Shown piece by piece: positions 7,826-14,231 of a stretch of DNA of 20,033 nt. Within the stretch, counting starts at the first letter, position 1. Every line of letters begins with the position of its first letter. Below the pieces are notes generated by a model, which saw only the letters and a program-made list of their open reading frames with translations, did not search any database and had not been told where the DNA came from. The DNA is taken from the NCBI GenBank assembly GCA_021785055.1, contig JAJYGS010000032.1, positions 1 to 20,033 of the forward strand, read 5' to 3'. The DNA is from Nitrospirota bacterium. Lineage in GTDB: Bacteria > Nitrospirota > JACRHJ01. A program made the position numbers and the translations under genes.

Positions 7826-9403
7826 CTAATCCCTCTTGAAGCGGATGTGCCGCTCCCAGCCGCGTCCGCGGGTTTTATAGTCTGTCCTGTAATGCGCGCC
7901 GACGCTGCCTTTTCTTGCGAGGGCAGCCTTCGATATTAGCTCTCCCACGGTCAGCATGTTTTTAAGCTCAAGCCACGGCCTCGAGAGCGGCCCTGAGTCC
8001 CTGAATTCCCGCCAGCCGTCTATCTCGTCGATTGCGCGCCCAAGGGACTCTCCGCTCCTGATTATGCCTACGTCGCCCCACATGAGCCTCCTTAGCCGGC
8101 TCCTTGTTTTCGGCAGATCGTCTCTCGCCGCGTCCGCAGCCTTGTATGTAATGGCGTCCTTTCCGGGAGCCGGTTTTTTAAGGCCGTATGCGGCGGCGGC
8201 AATGCCGGCCCGCGCACCGAAGACGATGCCCTCCAGAAGCGAATTGCTCGCAAGGCGGTTCGCCCCGTGGACGCCTGTGCAGGCTACTTCCCCGGCGGCA
8301 TACAGCCCCGGTATGTCCGTCCCGCCGTCCTTGTCCGTCCATACCCCGCCCATCATGTAATGGGCCGCGGGCGAGACGGGTATCATCTCCTCGGTTATGT
8401 CGATATCGAACTTAAGGCAGGTGGAATATATCCTGGGGAATCTGTCTCTCACGAAACCGGCGTCAAGGTGCCTGAGGTCAAGGTATACGTGTTCGGAATT
8501 CGTCTTCTGCATCTCGGAGACTATGGCCCTTGAGACCACGTCGCGCGGGGCAAGCTCCGCCCTGGGGTGATAGCCGGGCATGAAACGCTCTCCCTGGACG
8601 TTTACCAGCAGCGCCCCTTCTCCGCGCATGGCCTCGGACAGGAGGAACTGCGGGGCGCGCGGGACGTAAAGCGAAGTGGGGTGGAACTGCACGAACTCCA
8701 TGTCCGTAAGCGCCGCCCCGGCCCGGTATGCGATAGCGAAGCCGTCGCCGGTGGCCACTTCCGGGTTCGTCGTGCGCTGAAATACCTGCCCCAGGCCGCC
8801 TGTGGCAAGCACCACAGCTTTCGCGTAAATCGCCGTAAGTTTCTTCTCCCGCTCCCGCCAGACGAGCGCTCCTTCGGCCTGCCCGTCGTTTACGATAATA
8901 TCCACCGTGATGGAGTAGTCGTATTTTTTTATGTTGTCCGCCGCCCTGACCTTCGCCAGCAGGGCGCGTTCTATCTCTCTGCCGGTGGAGTCGCCGTTGG
9001 CATGCAAGATGCGCCTTTTGCTGTGCGCGGCCTCGCGCGTGAAGGCGAGCGTTGTCCCGCCGCCGTTCGACCGGCCCCCTTCGCGGTCGAACTGCGCGCC
9101 CCAGGATATGAGTTCCCGTATACGCTCCGGCCCCTCCGTCACGAGGATACTGACGTTTTCCTCGTTGCACAGGCCGTCGCCCGCGGCGATGGTATCCTTT
9201 AAGTGAAATCCTATCTCGTCTTCGTCCGAGAGCGCGACGGCCACTCCGCCCTGCGCGTATTCCGTCGAGGACTCGGTGGCCCTGTCCTTGGTTATTACCA
9301 GCACCTTTCCCGCCCTGGAGAGCTCTATCGCGGCGCGAAGCCCCGCAACGCCTGAGCCGATGACGATATAGTCGGTGGAGATTGCTCCGGATGTGATTTC
9401 CAA
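7826..9403 (-). CDS. nadB: L-aspartate oxidase, 525 aa
   Basis: Oxidises L-aspartate to iminoaspartate with FAD, the first step of de novo NAD synthesis, in the cytoplasm. An N-terminal Rossmann motif GSGVAGLRAA (16-25) binds FAD. Further family signatures are STEYAQGGVAVAL, the TREAAHSKRRILH segment, GDSTGREI, EFVQFHPTSLY, LLSEAMRGEGA, and HYMMGGVWTDKDG followed by GLYAAGEVACTGVHGANRLASNSLLE. The length is normal for NadB; the HGANRLASNSLLE and RGEGA motifs separate it well enough from fumarate reductase flavoproteins. ATG 9403 lies 4 nt after the lipoprotein stop. nadA and nadC are not in the window. Placement between a lipoprotein and signalling genes is unusual and may only reflect shared transcription. 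Confidence 0.95.
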   Translation of the reverse strand: MEITSGAISTDYIVIGSGVAGLRAAIELSRAGKVLVITKDRATESSTEYAQGGVAVALSDEDEIGFHLKDTIAAGDGLCNEENVSILVTEGPERIRELISWGAQFDREGGRSNGGGTTLAFTREAAHSKRRILHANGDSTGREIERALLAKVRAADNIKKYDYSITVDIIVNDGQAEGALVWREREKKLTAIYAKAVVLATGGLGQVFQRTTNPEVATGDGFAIAYRAGAALTDMEFVQFHPTSLYVPRAPQFLLSEAMRGEGALLVNVQGERFMPGYHPRAELAPRDVVSRAIVSEMQKTNSEHVYLDLRHLDAGFVRDRFPRIYSTCLKFDIDITEEMIPVSPAAHYMMGGVWTDKDGGTDIPGLYAAGEVACTGVHGANRLASNSLLEGIVFGARAGIAAAAYGLKKPAPGKDAITYKAADAARDDLPKTRSRLRRLMWGDVGIIRSGESLGRAIDEIDGWREFRDSGPLSRPWLELKNMLTVGELISKAALARKGSVGAHYRTDYKTRGRGWERHIRFKRD

Positions 9404-9407
9404 TTCC

Positions 9408-9887
9408 CTACCTTGCGACCCCGAAGGGAGAGTCGCCTATGTAATCAATCAGAACCATTGAACTCCCGGTATCCTGGAAAATGTACGTGCAGTTCCCGCG
9501 CGCCTGGTGGGAGCCGCCTTTCTTGTCCGTCCAGGTCCCGGACCAGTGGAAAACCACCTCGACGCGGTTGCCGGTTTCGACTACCCTGTCCATCGTTATG
9601 TCCAGTCTGACCGCAGGATAGATGTCCATGTCCTTTCTTATGACGCTTGCGAAATCCGCATAGCTCTTCCTGAAATCGCGGGACACGCCGTCCATGGTTC
9701 CGTCAAGGTTACGGGCCTTGTATGCCGTTTCCATTTTGGCAAACGCGGCAAGCGCGAGGTCGGCCTTGACGGACTCCGCCGACGGTTTTATCACCTGTTT
9801 TTTCGCGCAGGCGGACGCAAGAAGAACTACCGGTAGAATAACGAGGAAAACCTTTGCGTATTTCTTCAAAAGATGCCTCCGAATCAT
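9408..9887 (-). CDS. Lipoprotein with NTF2/SnoaL-like domain, 159 aa
   Basis: Basic start (MIRRHLLKK), hydrophobic segment and lipobox-like LLASAC with the modified Cys at 27, so export and lipid anchoring are expected. The mature part begins with helices (LALAAFAKMETAYKARNLDG), then alternating strands (AVRLDITMDRVVE, RVEVVFHWSGTW, NCTYIFQ, SSMVLIDYIGD). This is the cone-like layout of NTF2/SnoaL-type domains, which often bind small ligands or act as scaffolds. Its ligand is unknown. It is first in the minus-strand operon with nadB (4-nt gap) and has its own promoter at 9918-9945. The ribosome-binding site before ATG 9887 is weak. Confidence 0.8.
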   Translation of the reverse strand: MIRRHLLKKYAKVFLVILPVVLLASACAKKQVIKPSAESVKADLALAAFAKMETAYKARNLDGTMDGVSRDFRKSYADFASVIRKDMDIYPAVRLDITMDRVVETGNRVEVVFHWSGTWTDKKGGSHQARGNCTYIFQDTGSSMVLIDYIGDSPFGVAR

Positions 9888-9917
9888 GAACTTAGGGCTT
9901 ATAATCCAATTTACCAG

Positions 9918-9945
9918 ATTATACCGGCAGGGGGCCGAAAGTCAA
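9918..9945 (-). promoter_or_regulatory. Sigma70-like promoter of the lipoprotein-nadB operon
   Basis: On the minus strand TTGACT (9945-9940), a 16-bp spacer and a perfect TATAAT (9923-9918). It lies in the 71-nt gap after the permease gene, placing the start of transcription about 24 nt before the lipoprotein ATG. Confidence 0.8.
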
Positions 9946-9958
9946 GAAAATAAAGGGG

Positions 9959-10930
9959 TTATCCTACTCTTACCCTGGGGTCTGCAAGGGCGTAGGCAAC
10001 GTCTGCCAGCATATTGCCAAGAAGGGTAAGGAAGGAAACGAAGACGAGATCGCCCATAATCAGGGGATAATCGCGCGCGATTACGGCCTGCCAGAAGAGC
10101 TGGCCCATGCCCGGAATGGCAAAAATCGACTCAAGGATAACGCTTCCGCCTATGATGGAGGGAACCGAGAGACCCATTATGGTGATTATGGGCATAAGGG
10201 CGTTCCGCAGCCCATGCCTGAAGATGATGTCCCGCTCCTTGAGGCCTTTTGCCCTTGCCGTCCGGATATAATCCTGGCCGATTACCTCCAGCATGCTGGA
10301 ACGCATATACCTCGAATATCCGGCGAGGCTGCCGAACGCGCCTATGAATACGATAAGGACGATATGCCGCAGGTAATCCGCAAGACGCGCAAAAAACCCC
10401 CAGCTTTCCGAGTCGAGCGACCTCAGACCGGATATGGGCAGCCATCCCAGCTGCACGCCGAAGAGTATCATCAGCAGGAGGGCGAACCAGAAACCCGGCA
10501 TGGAAAAACCGAGAAAGACGGTCACGGTTGTGACCTTGTCCGGCAGCGTATTTCTTTTTATGGCCGACATTATTCCGAGGGGGACGGCTATGAGAAAGGC
10601 GACAACGATTTCCAGGGCGTTAATGGTCAGGGTAACCGGCAGGCGCTCCAGCAGCTTGTCCACCACCGGCCTTCCGTCCGTAAAGGATTTCCCGAAATCG
10701 AATCTTGCCAGTCGTCCGACCCACTGGGCATACTGGACGTAGAGCGGCTTGTCGAGGCCGTAGAGTTTCCGCAGGTTCGCCAGGGCCTCGGCGGAGACCC
10801 TGGGGTTCATCCGTGCTGCGACTTCCACCGGGTTTCCTGGGGCTAAGTGTATGACGGCAAACGAAATTATGCTGATGCCTATAAGGAGCGGCACCATCAT
10901 AAAAAGGCGGCGGGCAATGTACCTGAGCAT
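9959..10930 (-). CDS. DppB/OppB-type ABC transporter permease, 323 aa
   Basis: An inner-membrane subunit of a peptide/nickel-class ABC importer. It has the family layout: N-terminal membrane helix (LRYIARRLFMMVPLLIGISIISF), the APGNPV segment, a periplasmic stretch (LDKPLYVQYAQWV...FGKSFTDGRPV), five further membrane helices, and the cytoplasmic EAA loop GQDYIRTARAKGLKERDIIF that contacts the ATPase. The C-terminus ADPRVRVG is typical. Length is normal. ATG 10930 fits family starts; TTG 10936 is also possible. No second permease, ATPase or binding protein is adjacent, so it appears as an isolated subunit. The substrate cannot be told from this gene alone. Confidence 0.9.
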   Translation of the reverse strand: MLRYIARRLFMMVPLLIGISIISFAVIHLAPGNPVEVAARMNPRVSAEALANLRKLYGLDKPLYVQYAQWVGRLARFDFGKSFTDGRPVVDKLLERLPVTLTINALEIVVAFLIAVPLGIMSAIKRNTLPDKVTTVTVFLGFSMPGFWFALLLMILFGVQLGWLPISGLRSLDSESWGFFARLADYLRHIVLIVFIGAFGSLAGYSRYMRSSMLEVIGQDYIRTARAKGLKERDIIFRHGLRNALMPIITIMGLSVPSIIGGSVILESIFAIPGMGQLFWQAVIARDYPLIMGDLVFVSFLTLLGNMLADVAYALADPRVRVG

Positions 10931-10936
10931 TGACAA

Positions 10937-10965
10937 ATCTTATCAGAAAGGCCGCGCACTTTCAA
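10937..10965 (-). promoter_or_regulatory. Promoter of the ABC permease, possibly giving a leaderless mRNA
   Basis: On the minus strand TTGAAA (10965-10960), a 17-bp spacer and TAAGAT (10942-10937). Only 6 nt separate the -10 box from ATG 10930, so transcription would start at or next to the start codon, consistent with the absence of a ribosome-binding site there. Confidence 0.5.
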
Positions 10966-10994
10966 CGGCAAATGAAAAATACCGATTTTGGCCC

Positions 10995-11022
10995 TTGACA
11001 AGTTTTGTAATGGCGGGATAAT
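10995..11022 (+). promoter_or_regulatory. Sigma70-like promoter of hflX
   Basis: Perfect TTGACA (10995-11000), a 16-bp spacer and GATAAT (11017-11022). It lies back-to-back with the permease promoter and gives a leader of roughly 75 nt. Confidence 0.75.
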
Positions 11023-11036
11023 CAAAAAAGGTCGTC

Positions 11037-11056
11037 ATTCCCGCGGAAGCGGGAAT
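11037..11056. repeat. Extragenic palindrome of the CATTCCCGC...GCGGGAATC type
   Basis: Perfect 8-bp arms ATTCCCGC (11037-11044) and GCGGGAAT (11049-11056) with loop GGAA, flanked by GTCGTC and CCGG. Similar REP-like palindromes are dispersed in many bacterial genomes. Here it falls within the hflX leader. Confidence 0.65.
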
Positions 11057-11105
11057 CCGGCGGCTTTAGCTTTTTATCGATAGGTGCCAAGGAAAGGAGA
11101 CTTTT

Positions 11106-12782
11106 ATCGCGACTCTATACGGAAACTTAACCGGCCTCAAGGCGCGCGAGATACACTCCCTTGAGAGGATATACAGGAGGAAAATTCCGCCGCAGGAGAT
11201 TGTCACGGCGGAGCTTGGACGATACCTCGCGGCGATTTCCCGCGAGGTATCGCGGCAGGTGGGCGTAATAATCGACCGGCGCGGAGTAGTCCAGTTCGTC
11301 GTTGTGGGCGACAGCCGCTCCGTCACTATACCGGACCTCTCCGGCTTCTCGCTTGGCCCGAAACGTCTCAGGGGCTTAAGGCTCGTGCATACGCACTTAA
11401 ACGACGAGCCCCTGACAGCCGACGACACGACGGACCTGGCGCTCCTGCGCCTGGACATGATGGCGGCAATCGGAGTGCTGCCGGACGGCATGCCTGGGCA
11501 TGCATATCTCGCCCACCTGCTCCCGCCCAACGACCGCTCTCAGGCCTGGATGAGACTGCCGCCAATCCAGTTCCACCAGTTGGAAGTGGATTTCGCTTCG
11601 TTCATCGGCGCGCTTGAGGACGAGATGGCCGGCAGACCGGCCTCAAGTAGCCGACCGGTTGCGACCGGCGCAGGAGGTCGGCCTGAAGCCGGTCGACCGG
11701 CGGCGGAACGGGCGATACTTGTAAGCGTCATGTCCAAGGGCACGCGCGGGGCGCAGAAAGAGGCGATGGCCGAGCTTGCCGAGCTTGCAGCCTCGGCGGA
11801 CGTAACCGTACTTGATACCGTGATGCAGAGGCCGGAGCGGATAAACCCGAAGTACCTGATGGGCGAAGGGAAACTGAAGGAGATAATAATCACGGCCCTT
11901 CAGAAAGGCGCGAGCGTCCTCATATTCGACCAGGAGCTCACTCCGTCCCAGATACGTTCCATCTCGGAGCTTGCGGAGATAAAGGTAATCGACCGCTCGC
12001 AGTTGATACTCGACATTTTCGCATCGCGCGCCCATTCAAGAGACGGCAAGGTGCAGGTGGAGCTCGCCCAGCTCAAATACCGGCTCCCGATGCTCACGGG
12101 CAAGGGCACGGCGCTCTCAAGACTCATGGGAGGAATCGGCGGGCGCGGCCCAGGCGAGACGAAGCTCGAGACGGACAGGAGGCGCGTCCGGGACAGGATA
12201 AGCCATCTGGAAAAATTACTCAAAGACCTGTCCCGCGCGCGGCGGCAGAGGAAGGCCAGGAGAAGCGAGACGGGCCTTCCGATTATATCGATAGTCGGCT
12301 ATACGAACGCCGGGAAATCGACGCTTTTGAACGCGCTGACGAAGAGCGACACGACAGTTGAGGACAGGCTCTTCGCAACGCTCGACACGGCAAGCAGAAG
12401 GCTGCGGTTTCCGCGCGAGAGGGACGTCATAATTACCGATACGGTAGGCTTCATAAGAGACCTGCCGAAGCCGCTTTTCGCTGCCTTCAAGGCGACGCTG
12501 GAGGAGCTTGAGGACGCGGACATCCTCCTGCACGTGGTGGACGCATCCAACCCGCGCTTCGAGGAGCAGATAGAGTCCGTGGAGAGAATACTGAAGGAGC
12601 TTTATCTCGCGGACAAGGAAAGGCTGACGGTATTCAATAAATCTGACTTAATGGACAGGCAGACCGCATATGCCGAGGCCCGCTCGCACGGCGCCGTTTC
12701 AGTCTCCGCCCTGGACAAGAAGACCTTCCCGCCGCTCATGCGCGAGCTCGAGAGAAGGTTGTGGCCCGGTTTAGAAGATTAG
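11106..12782 (+). CDS. hflX: GTPase HflX, 558 aa, apparent ATC start codon
   Basis: A ribosome-associated GTPase that splits stalled or hibernating ribosomes. An extended N-terminal domain of the long-HflX type (about 1-170) leads through a repeat-derived linker (174-200) to the HflX core. The core has MGEGKLKEI, the Gly-rich GGIGGRGPGETKLETDRR, then the GTPase motifs G1 GYTNAGKST (398-406), G3 DTVGF (445-449) and G4 NKSD (511-514). The start is odd. Family-like N-terminal sequence (ATLYGNLTGLKA) begins right after 11106, where ATC follows the site AAGGAAAGGAG by 6 nt. After the in-frame stop TAG 11067 there is no ATG, GTG, TTG or CTG until GTG 11259, which would delete 51 family-like residues. 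The end overlaps the convergent 161-aa gene by 12 bp. Confidence 0.9.
   Translation: MATLYGNLTGLKAREIHSLERIYRRKIPPQEIVTAELGRYLAAISREVSRQVGVIIDRRGVVQFVVVGDSRSVTIPDLSGFSLGPKRLRGLRLVHTHLNDEPLTADDTTDLALLRLDMMAAIGVLPDGMPGHAYLAHLLPPNDRSQAWMRLPPIQFHQLEVDFASFIGALEDEMAGRPASSSRPVATGAGGRPEAGRPAAERAILVSVMSKGTRGAQKEAMAELAELAASADVTVLDTVMQRPERINPKYLMGEGKLKEIIITALQKGASVLIFDQELTPSQIRSISELAEIKVIDRSQLILDIFASRAHSRDGKVQVELAQLKYRLPMLTGKGTALSRLMGGIGGRGPGETKLETDRRRVRDRISHLEKLLKDLSRARRQRKARRSETGLPIISIVGYTNAGKSTLLNALTKSDTTVEDRLFATLDTASRRLRFPRERDVIITDTVGFIRDLPKPLFAAFKATLEELEDADILLHVVDASNPRFEEQIESVERILKELYLADKERLTVFNKSDLMDRQTAYAEARSHGAVSVSALDKKTFPPLMRELERRLWPGLED
11220..11252 (+). repeat. Strong hairpin inside the hflX coding sequence
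   Basis: A perfect 13-bp inverted repeat: CGATACCTCGCGG (11220-11232) and CCGCGAGGTATCG (11240-11252), with a 7-nt loop. It encodes the segment GRYLAAISREV. It ends 6 nt before GTG 11259. Confidence 0.75.
11627..11701. repeat. Cluster of GTCGAC-type palindromic elements in the hflX linker
   Basis: At least three self-complementary units in a row: GGCCGG/CCGGCC (11627-11632/11637-11642, loop CAGA); CCGGT/ACCGG (11655-11659/11664-11668) nested in GCCGACC/GGTCGGC (11650-11656/11676-11682); and the perfect 14-bp GCCGGTCGACCGGC (11688-11701). The tract stays in frame and encodes a G/R/P/A-rich linker of about 25 residues containing AGRPA twice, between the N-terminal domain and the GTPase core. 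Confidence 0.8.
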
Positions 12783-13256
12783 CGGGCCGGTCGGGATATA
12801 CTCGTCGTCCTCTGCCTGCTCGGTCTTTTCCCTGCCCTCTTTCTCCGCGAGCTTCGCCGCGCCTATGGCCATCATGTGGTGCAGGTATATGCGCTTCATA
12901 TTGGCTTCGGAGTAGCGTATGGAGAGTGTGGCGGCGCCGTTCTCCGGGTCTTCGAGTTCAAAGGCCACCCGAGAGGACGGCGTCTGGAACCGGTAGTCCT
13001 TCGACATGCTCTCAAGTATCTCTTCGGCCTCGGATTCGTTCGATACCCGATATTCCGCCTTCACCTGCCAGAGCCTGTCTTCGTGATCGAAAAAAAGCTG
13101 GATAAACTCCGCGCCCAGGGCCGCGAGGCCCGCTTCCCCCACCAAGCCCTCCGGAGAGGACTCCACTACGGCGGAAATTTCCTCTTTTTCCATTCCGAAT
13201 TTAAGGTTATAGTGGTCGAATATGCATTTTTTGGCAGTTTTTTTATCCTCTTCCAA
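12771..13256 (-). CDS. Hypothetical acidic protein, 161 aa
   Basis: I do not recognise this protein. Residues 1-100 look alpha/beta, with MEKEEISAVVESSPEGLVGEAGLAALGAEFIQLFFDHEDRL broken into helices and strands and a repeated ESEAEEILESM helix. The C-terminus is charged and ends in YIPTGPLIF. No signal peptide or membrane helix is seen, so it is probably cytoplasmic. The start is TTG 13256, preceded by GAGG at 6-nt spacing; the ATG a few bases upstream is out of frame. It has its own well-formed promoter at 13289-13317. It runs tail-to-tail into hflX, sharing 12 bp. Confidence 0.75.
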   Translation of the reverse strand: MEEDKKTAKKCIFDHYNLKFGMEKEEISAVVESSPEGLVGEAGLAALGAEFIQLFFDHEDRLWQVKAEYRVSNESEAEEILESMSKDYRFQTPSSRVAFELEDPENGAATLSIRYSEANMKRIYLHHMMAIGAAKLAEKEGREKTEQAEDDEYIPTGPLIF

Positions 13257-13288
13257 GCCATACCTCGTGTGTTAAGAAAATTTAATCG

Positions 13289-13317
13289 AGTATATTACAA
13301 TTTACATGTTTTTTCAA
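13289..13317 (-). promoter_or_regulatory. Sigma70-like promoter of the 161-aa gene
   Basis: On the minus strand TTGAAA (13317-13312), a 17-bp spacer and TATACT (13294-13289), about 33 nt before the TTG start codon. Confidence 0.7.
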
Positions 13318-13337
13318 GCCTTAAGACTTATTCCCGT

Positions 13338-13391
13338 TTGACTTCGGGCCCGTTTGCTGATAAAATCTCCGGCTTGGAGCAGTTCCAAGCC
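13338..13391 (+). promoter_or_regulatory. Second plus-strand promoter followed by a hairpin
   Basis: TTGACT (13338-13343), a 17-bp spacer and TAAAAT (13361-13366). A perfect 8-bp stem GGCTTGGA/TCCAAGCC (13371-13378/13384-13391) begins at the expected transcription start. No convincing gene follows before the mraZ promoter, so it is either an upstream mraZ promoter or the promoter of a small RNA. Confidence 0.45.
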
Positions 13392-13534
13392 CGGATGTCC
13401 AAAAGAGTTTTTCCAGAAGTTCATGAAGCGCCGCATATCCCACTTTCCCAAACCCAGCTTTTTGCACTCCCCGGAACACCCGAAATCCGCTCTTTGACAA
13501 TTAAAAATAATAAGTTTCGCAAGGATTTTTACGC

Positions 13535-13564
13535 TTGACAATCCCTGATTTCGGCATGTATACT
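13535..13564 (+). promoter_or_regulatory. Main promoter of the dcw cluster (Pmra)
   Basis: Perfect TTGACA (13535-13540), an 18-bp spacer and TATACT (13559-13564). Transcription should start near 13571, at the edge of the MraZ boxes. A second TTGACAAT lies 41 bp upstream at 13494 but has no good -10 box. Confidence 0.8.
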
Positions 13565-13572
13565 CAGCCCAA

Positions 13573-13597
13573 GTGGGATAAAGTGGGGGAAAGTGGG
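13573..13597 (+). promoter_or_regulatory. MraZ operator: three GTGGG boxes at 10-bp spacing
   Basis: GTGGG occurs at 13573, 13583 and 13593, each separated by 5 bp (ATAAA, GGAAA), the known direct-repeat operator of MraZ. The site overlaps the expected transcription start, so MraZ bound here should repress or tune the whole cluster. Confidence 0.9.
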
Positions 13598-13622
13598 AAA
13601 AGGCCGTAAAATGACTTGATTC

Positions 13623-13744
13623 TTCCTGTTGATCGGCCTGTGGATTTCCCGCCCCGCACTGCAAAAGAAAAACGGTAAAAGGTCATTTGGACGGACGAAT
13701 CCACAGGAAGCGAGTCCAATGACCTGAGACAGGTTTTCAGGAGG
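13623..13744 (+). promoter_or_regulatory. Structured mraZ leader RNA with interleaved stems
   Basis: CCTGTGGATT (13637-13646) can pair with AATCCACAGG (13698-13707), 10 perfect pairs. GGTCATTTGGAC (13681-13692) can pair with GTCCAATGACC (13714-13724), 11 pairs with one bulged T. The two stems interleave, so they form a pseudoknot or exclude each other. CCTGA (13723-13727) can also pair with TCAGG (13737-13741), covering part of the ribosome-binding site AGGAGG (13739-13744). Confidence 0.55.
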
Positions 13745-13750
13745 GCTGGG

Positions 13751-14206
13751 TTGGCCGCGCTTATCGACCGGTTCATAGGGCATCACGCATACAGCCTCGA
13801 CAACAAGGGGCGGGTGAGCATACCGTCCGATTTCCGTGAGGTGCTCTCCGAGCGCTACGACGAGCGGCTCGTCCTGATGAAGAACTATGACCGCTGCATC
13901 GCCGCCTATCCCGTCGAGGAATGGCAGAAGATTGACGAAAAGATAAGCTCCCTGCCCCAGAGCGACCCGATGGTAATGAAGTATCTCCGCACCTATTACT
14001 CATCCGCGAAGGTCTGCGAGCTGGACGGCCAGGGCCGCGTCCTTGTGCCGCCCGCGCTGAAGTCCTACGCCGGGCTTAACCGCGAGGGGATAAGAATCGG
14101 GCTGTCCAACAGGATGGAGTTCTGGGACGCCGAGACCTGGAAGCGAGAGAACCCGGAGGAGGACGGAGCGGCGGTCAGGGATGCCATGGCCGCATATGGG
14201 CTGTGA
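13751..14206 (+). CDS. mraZ: Transcriptional regulator MraZ, 151 aa
   Basis: An AbrB-fold DNA-binding regulator that forms ring-shaped oligomers and controls the division and cell-wall cluster from its own promoter. Both AbrB-like halves are clear: AYSLDNKGRVSIPSDFREVL (residues about 14-33) and VCELDGQGRVLVPPALKSYAG (about 88-108), each with the DxxGR signature. Length is normal. The start is TTG 13751 with AGGAGG at 6-nt spacing; no ATG fits. It is first in the cluster, directly behind three GTGGG operator boxes and a structured leader. Confidence 0.95.
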   Translation: MAALIDRFIGHHAYSLDNKGRVSIPSDFREVLSERYDERLVLMKNYDRCIAAYPVEEWQKIDEKISSLPQSDPMVMKYLRTYYSSAKVCELDGQGRVLVPPALKSYAGLNREGIRIGLSNRMEFWDAETWKRENPEEDGAAVRDAMAAYGL

Positions 14207-14211
14207 GGCGG

Positions 14212-14225
14212 GCCGGTCAACCGGC
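14212..14225. repeat. GTCGAC-type palindromic element between mraZ and rsmH
   Basis: GCCGGTCAACCGGC differs by one base from the perfect GCCGGTCGACCGGC found elsewhere in the window. It fills most of the 25-nt gap between the mraZ stop and the rsmH ATG, where a ribosome-binding site would be expected. Confidence 0.65.
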
Positions 14226-14231
14226 GACAAA

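Noticed and set aside
9065..9092. Inverted repeat GTTCGACC/GGTCGAAC in nadB as another palindromic element
   Set aside because: The 12-nt loop and the position within a segment present in normal NadB proteins make chance more likely; it is not the compact form seen elsewhere.
11259..12782. GTG 11259 as the start of hflX
   Set aside because: It has no well-placed ribosome-binding site and would remove about 51 residues that read as a family-like N-terminus; the good site at 11089-11099 points to 11106.
13395..13538. 47-codon open frame in the mraZ upstream region
   Set aside because: No ribosome-binding site, no recognisable protein features, and it runs into the promoter region.
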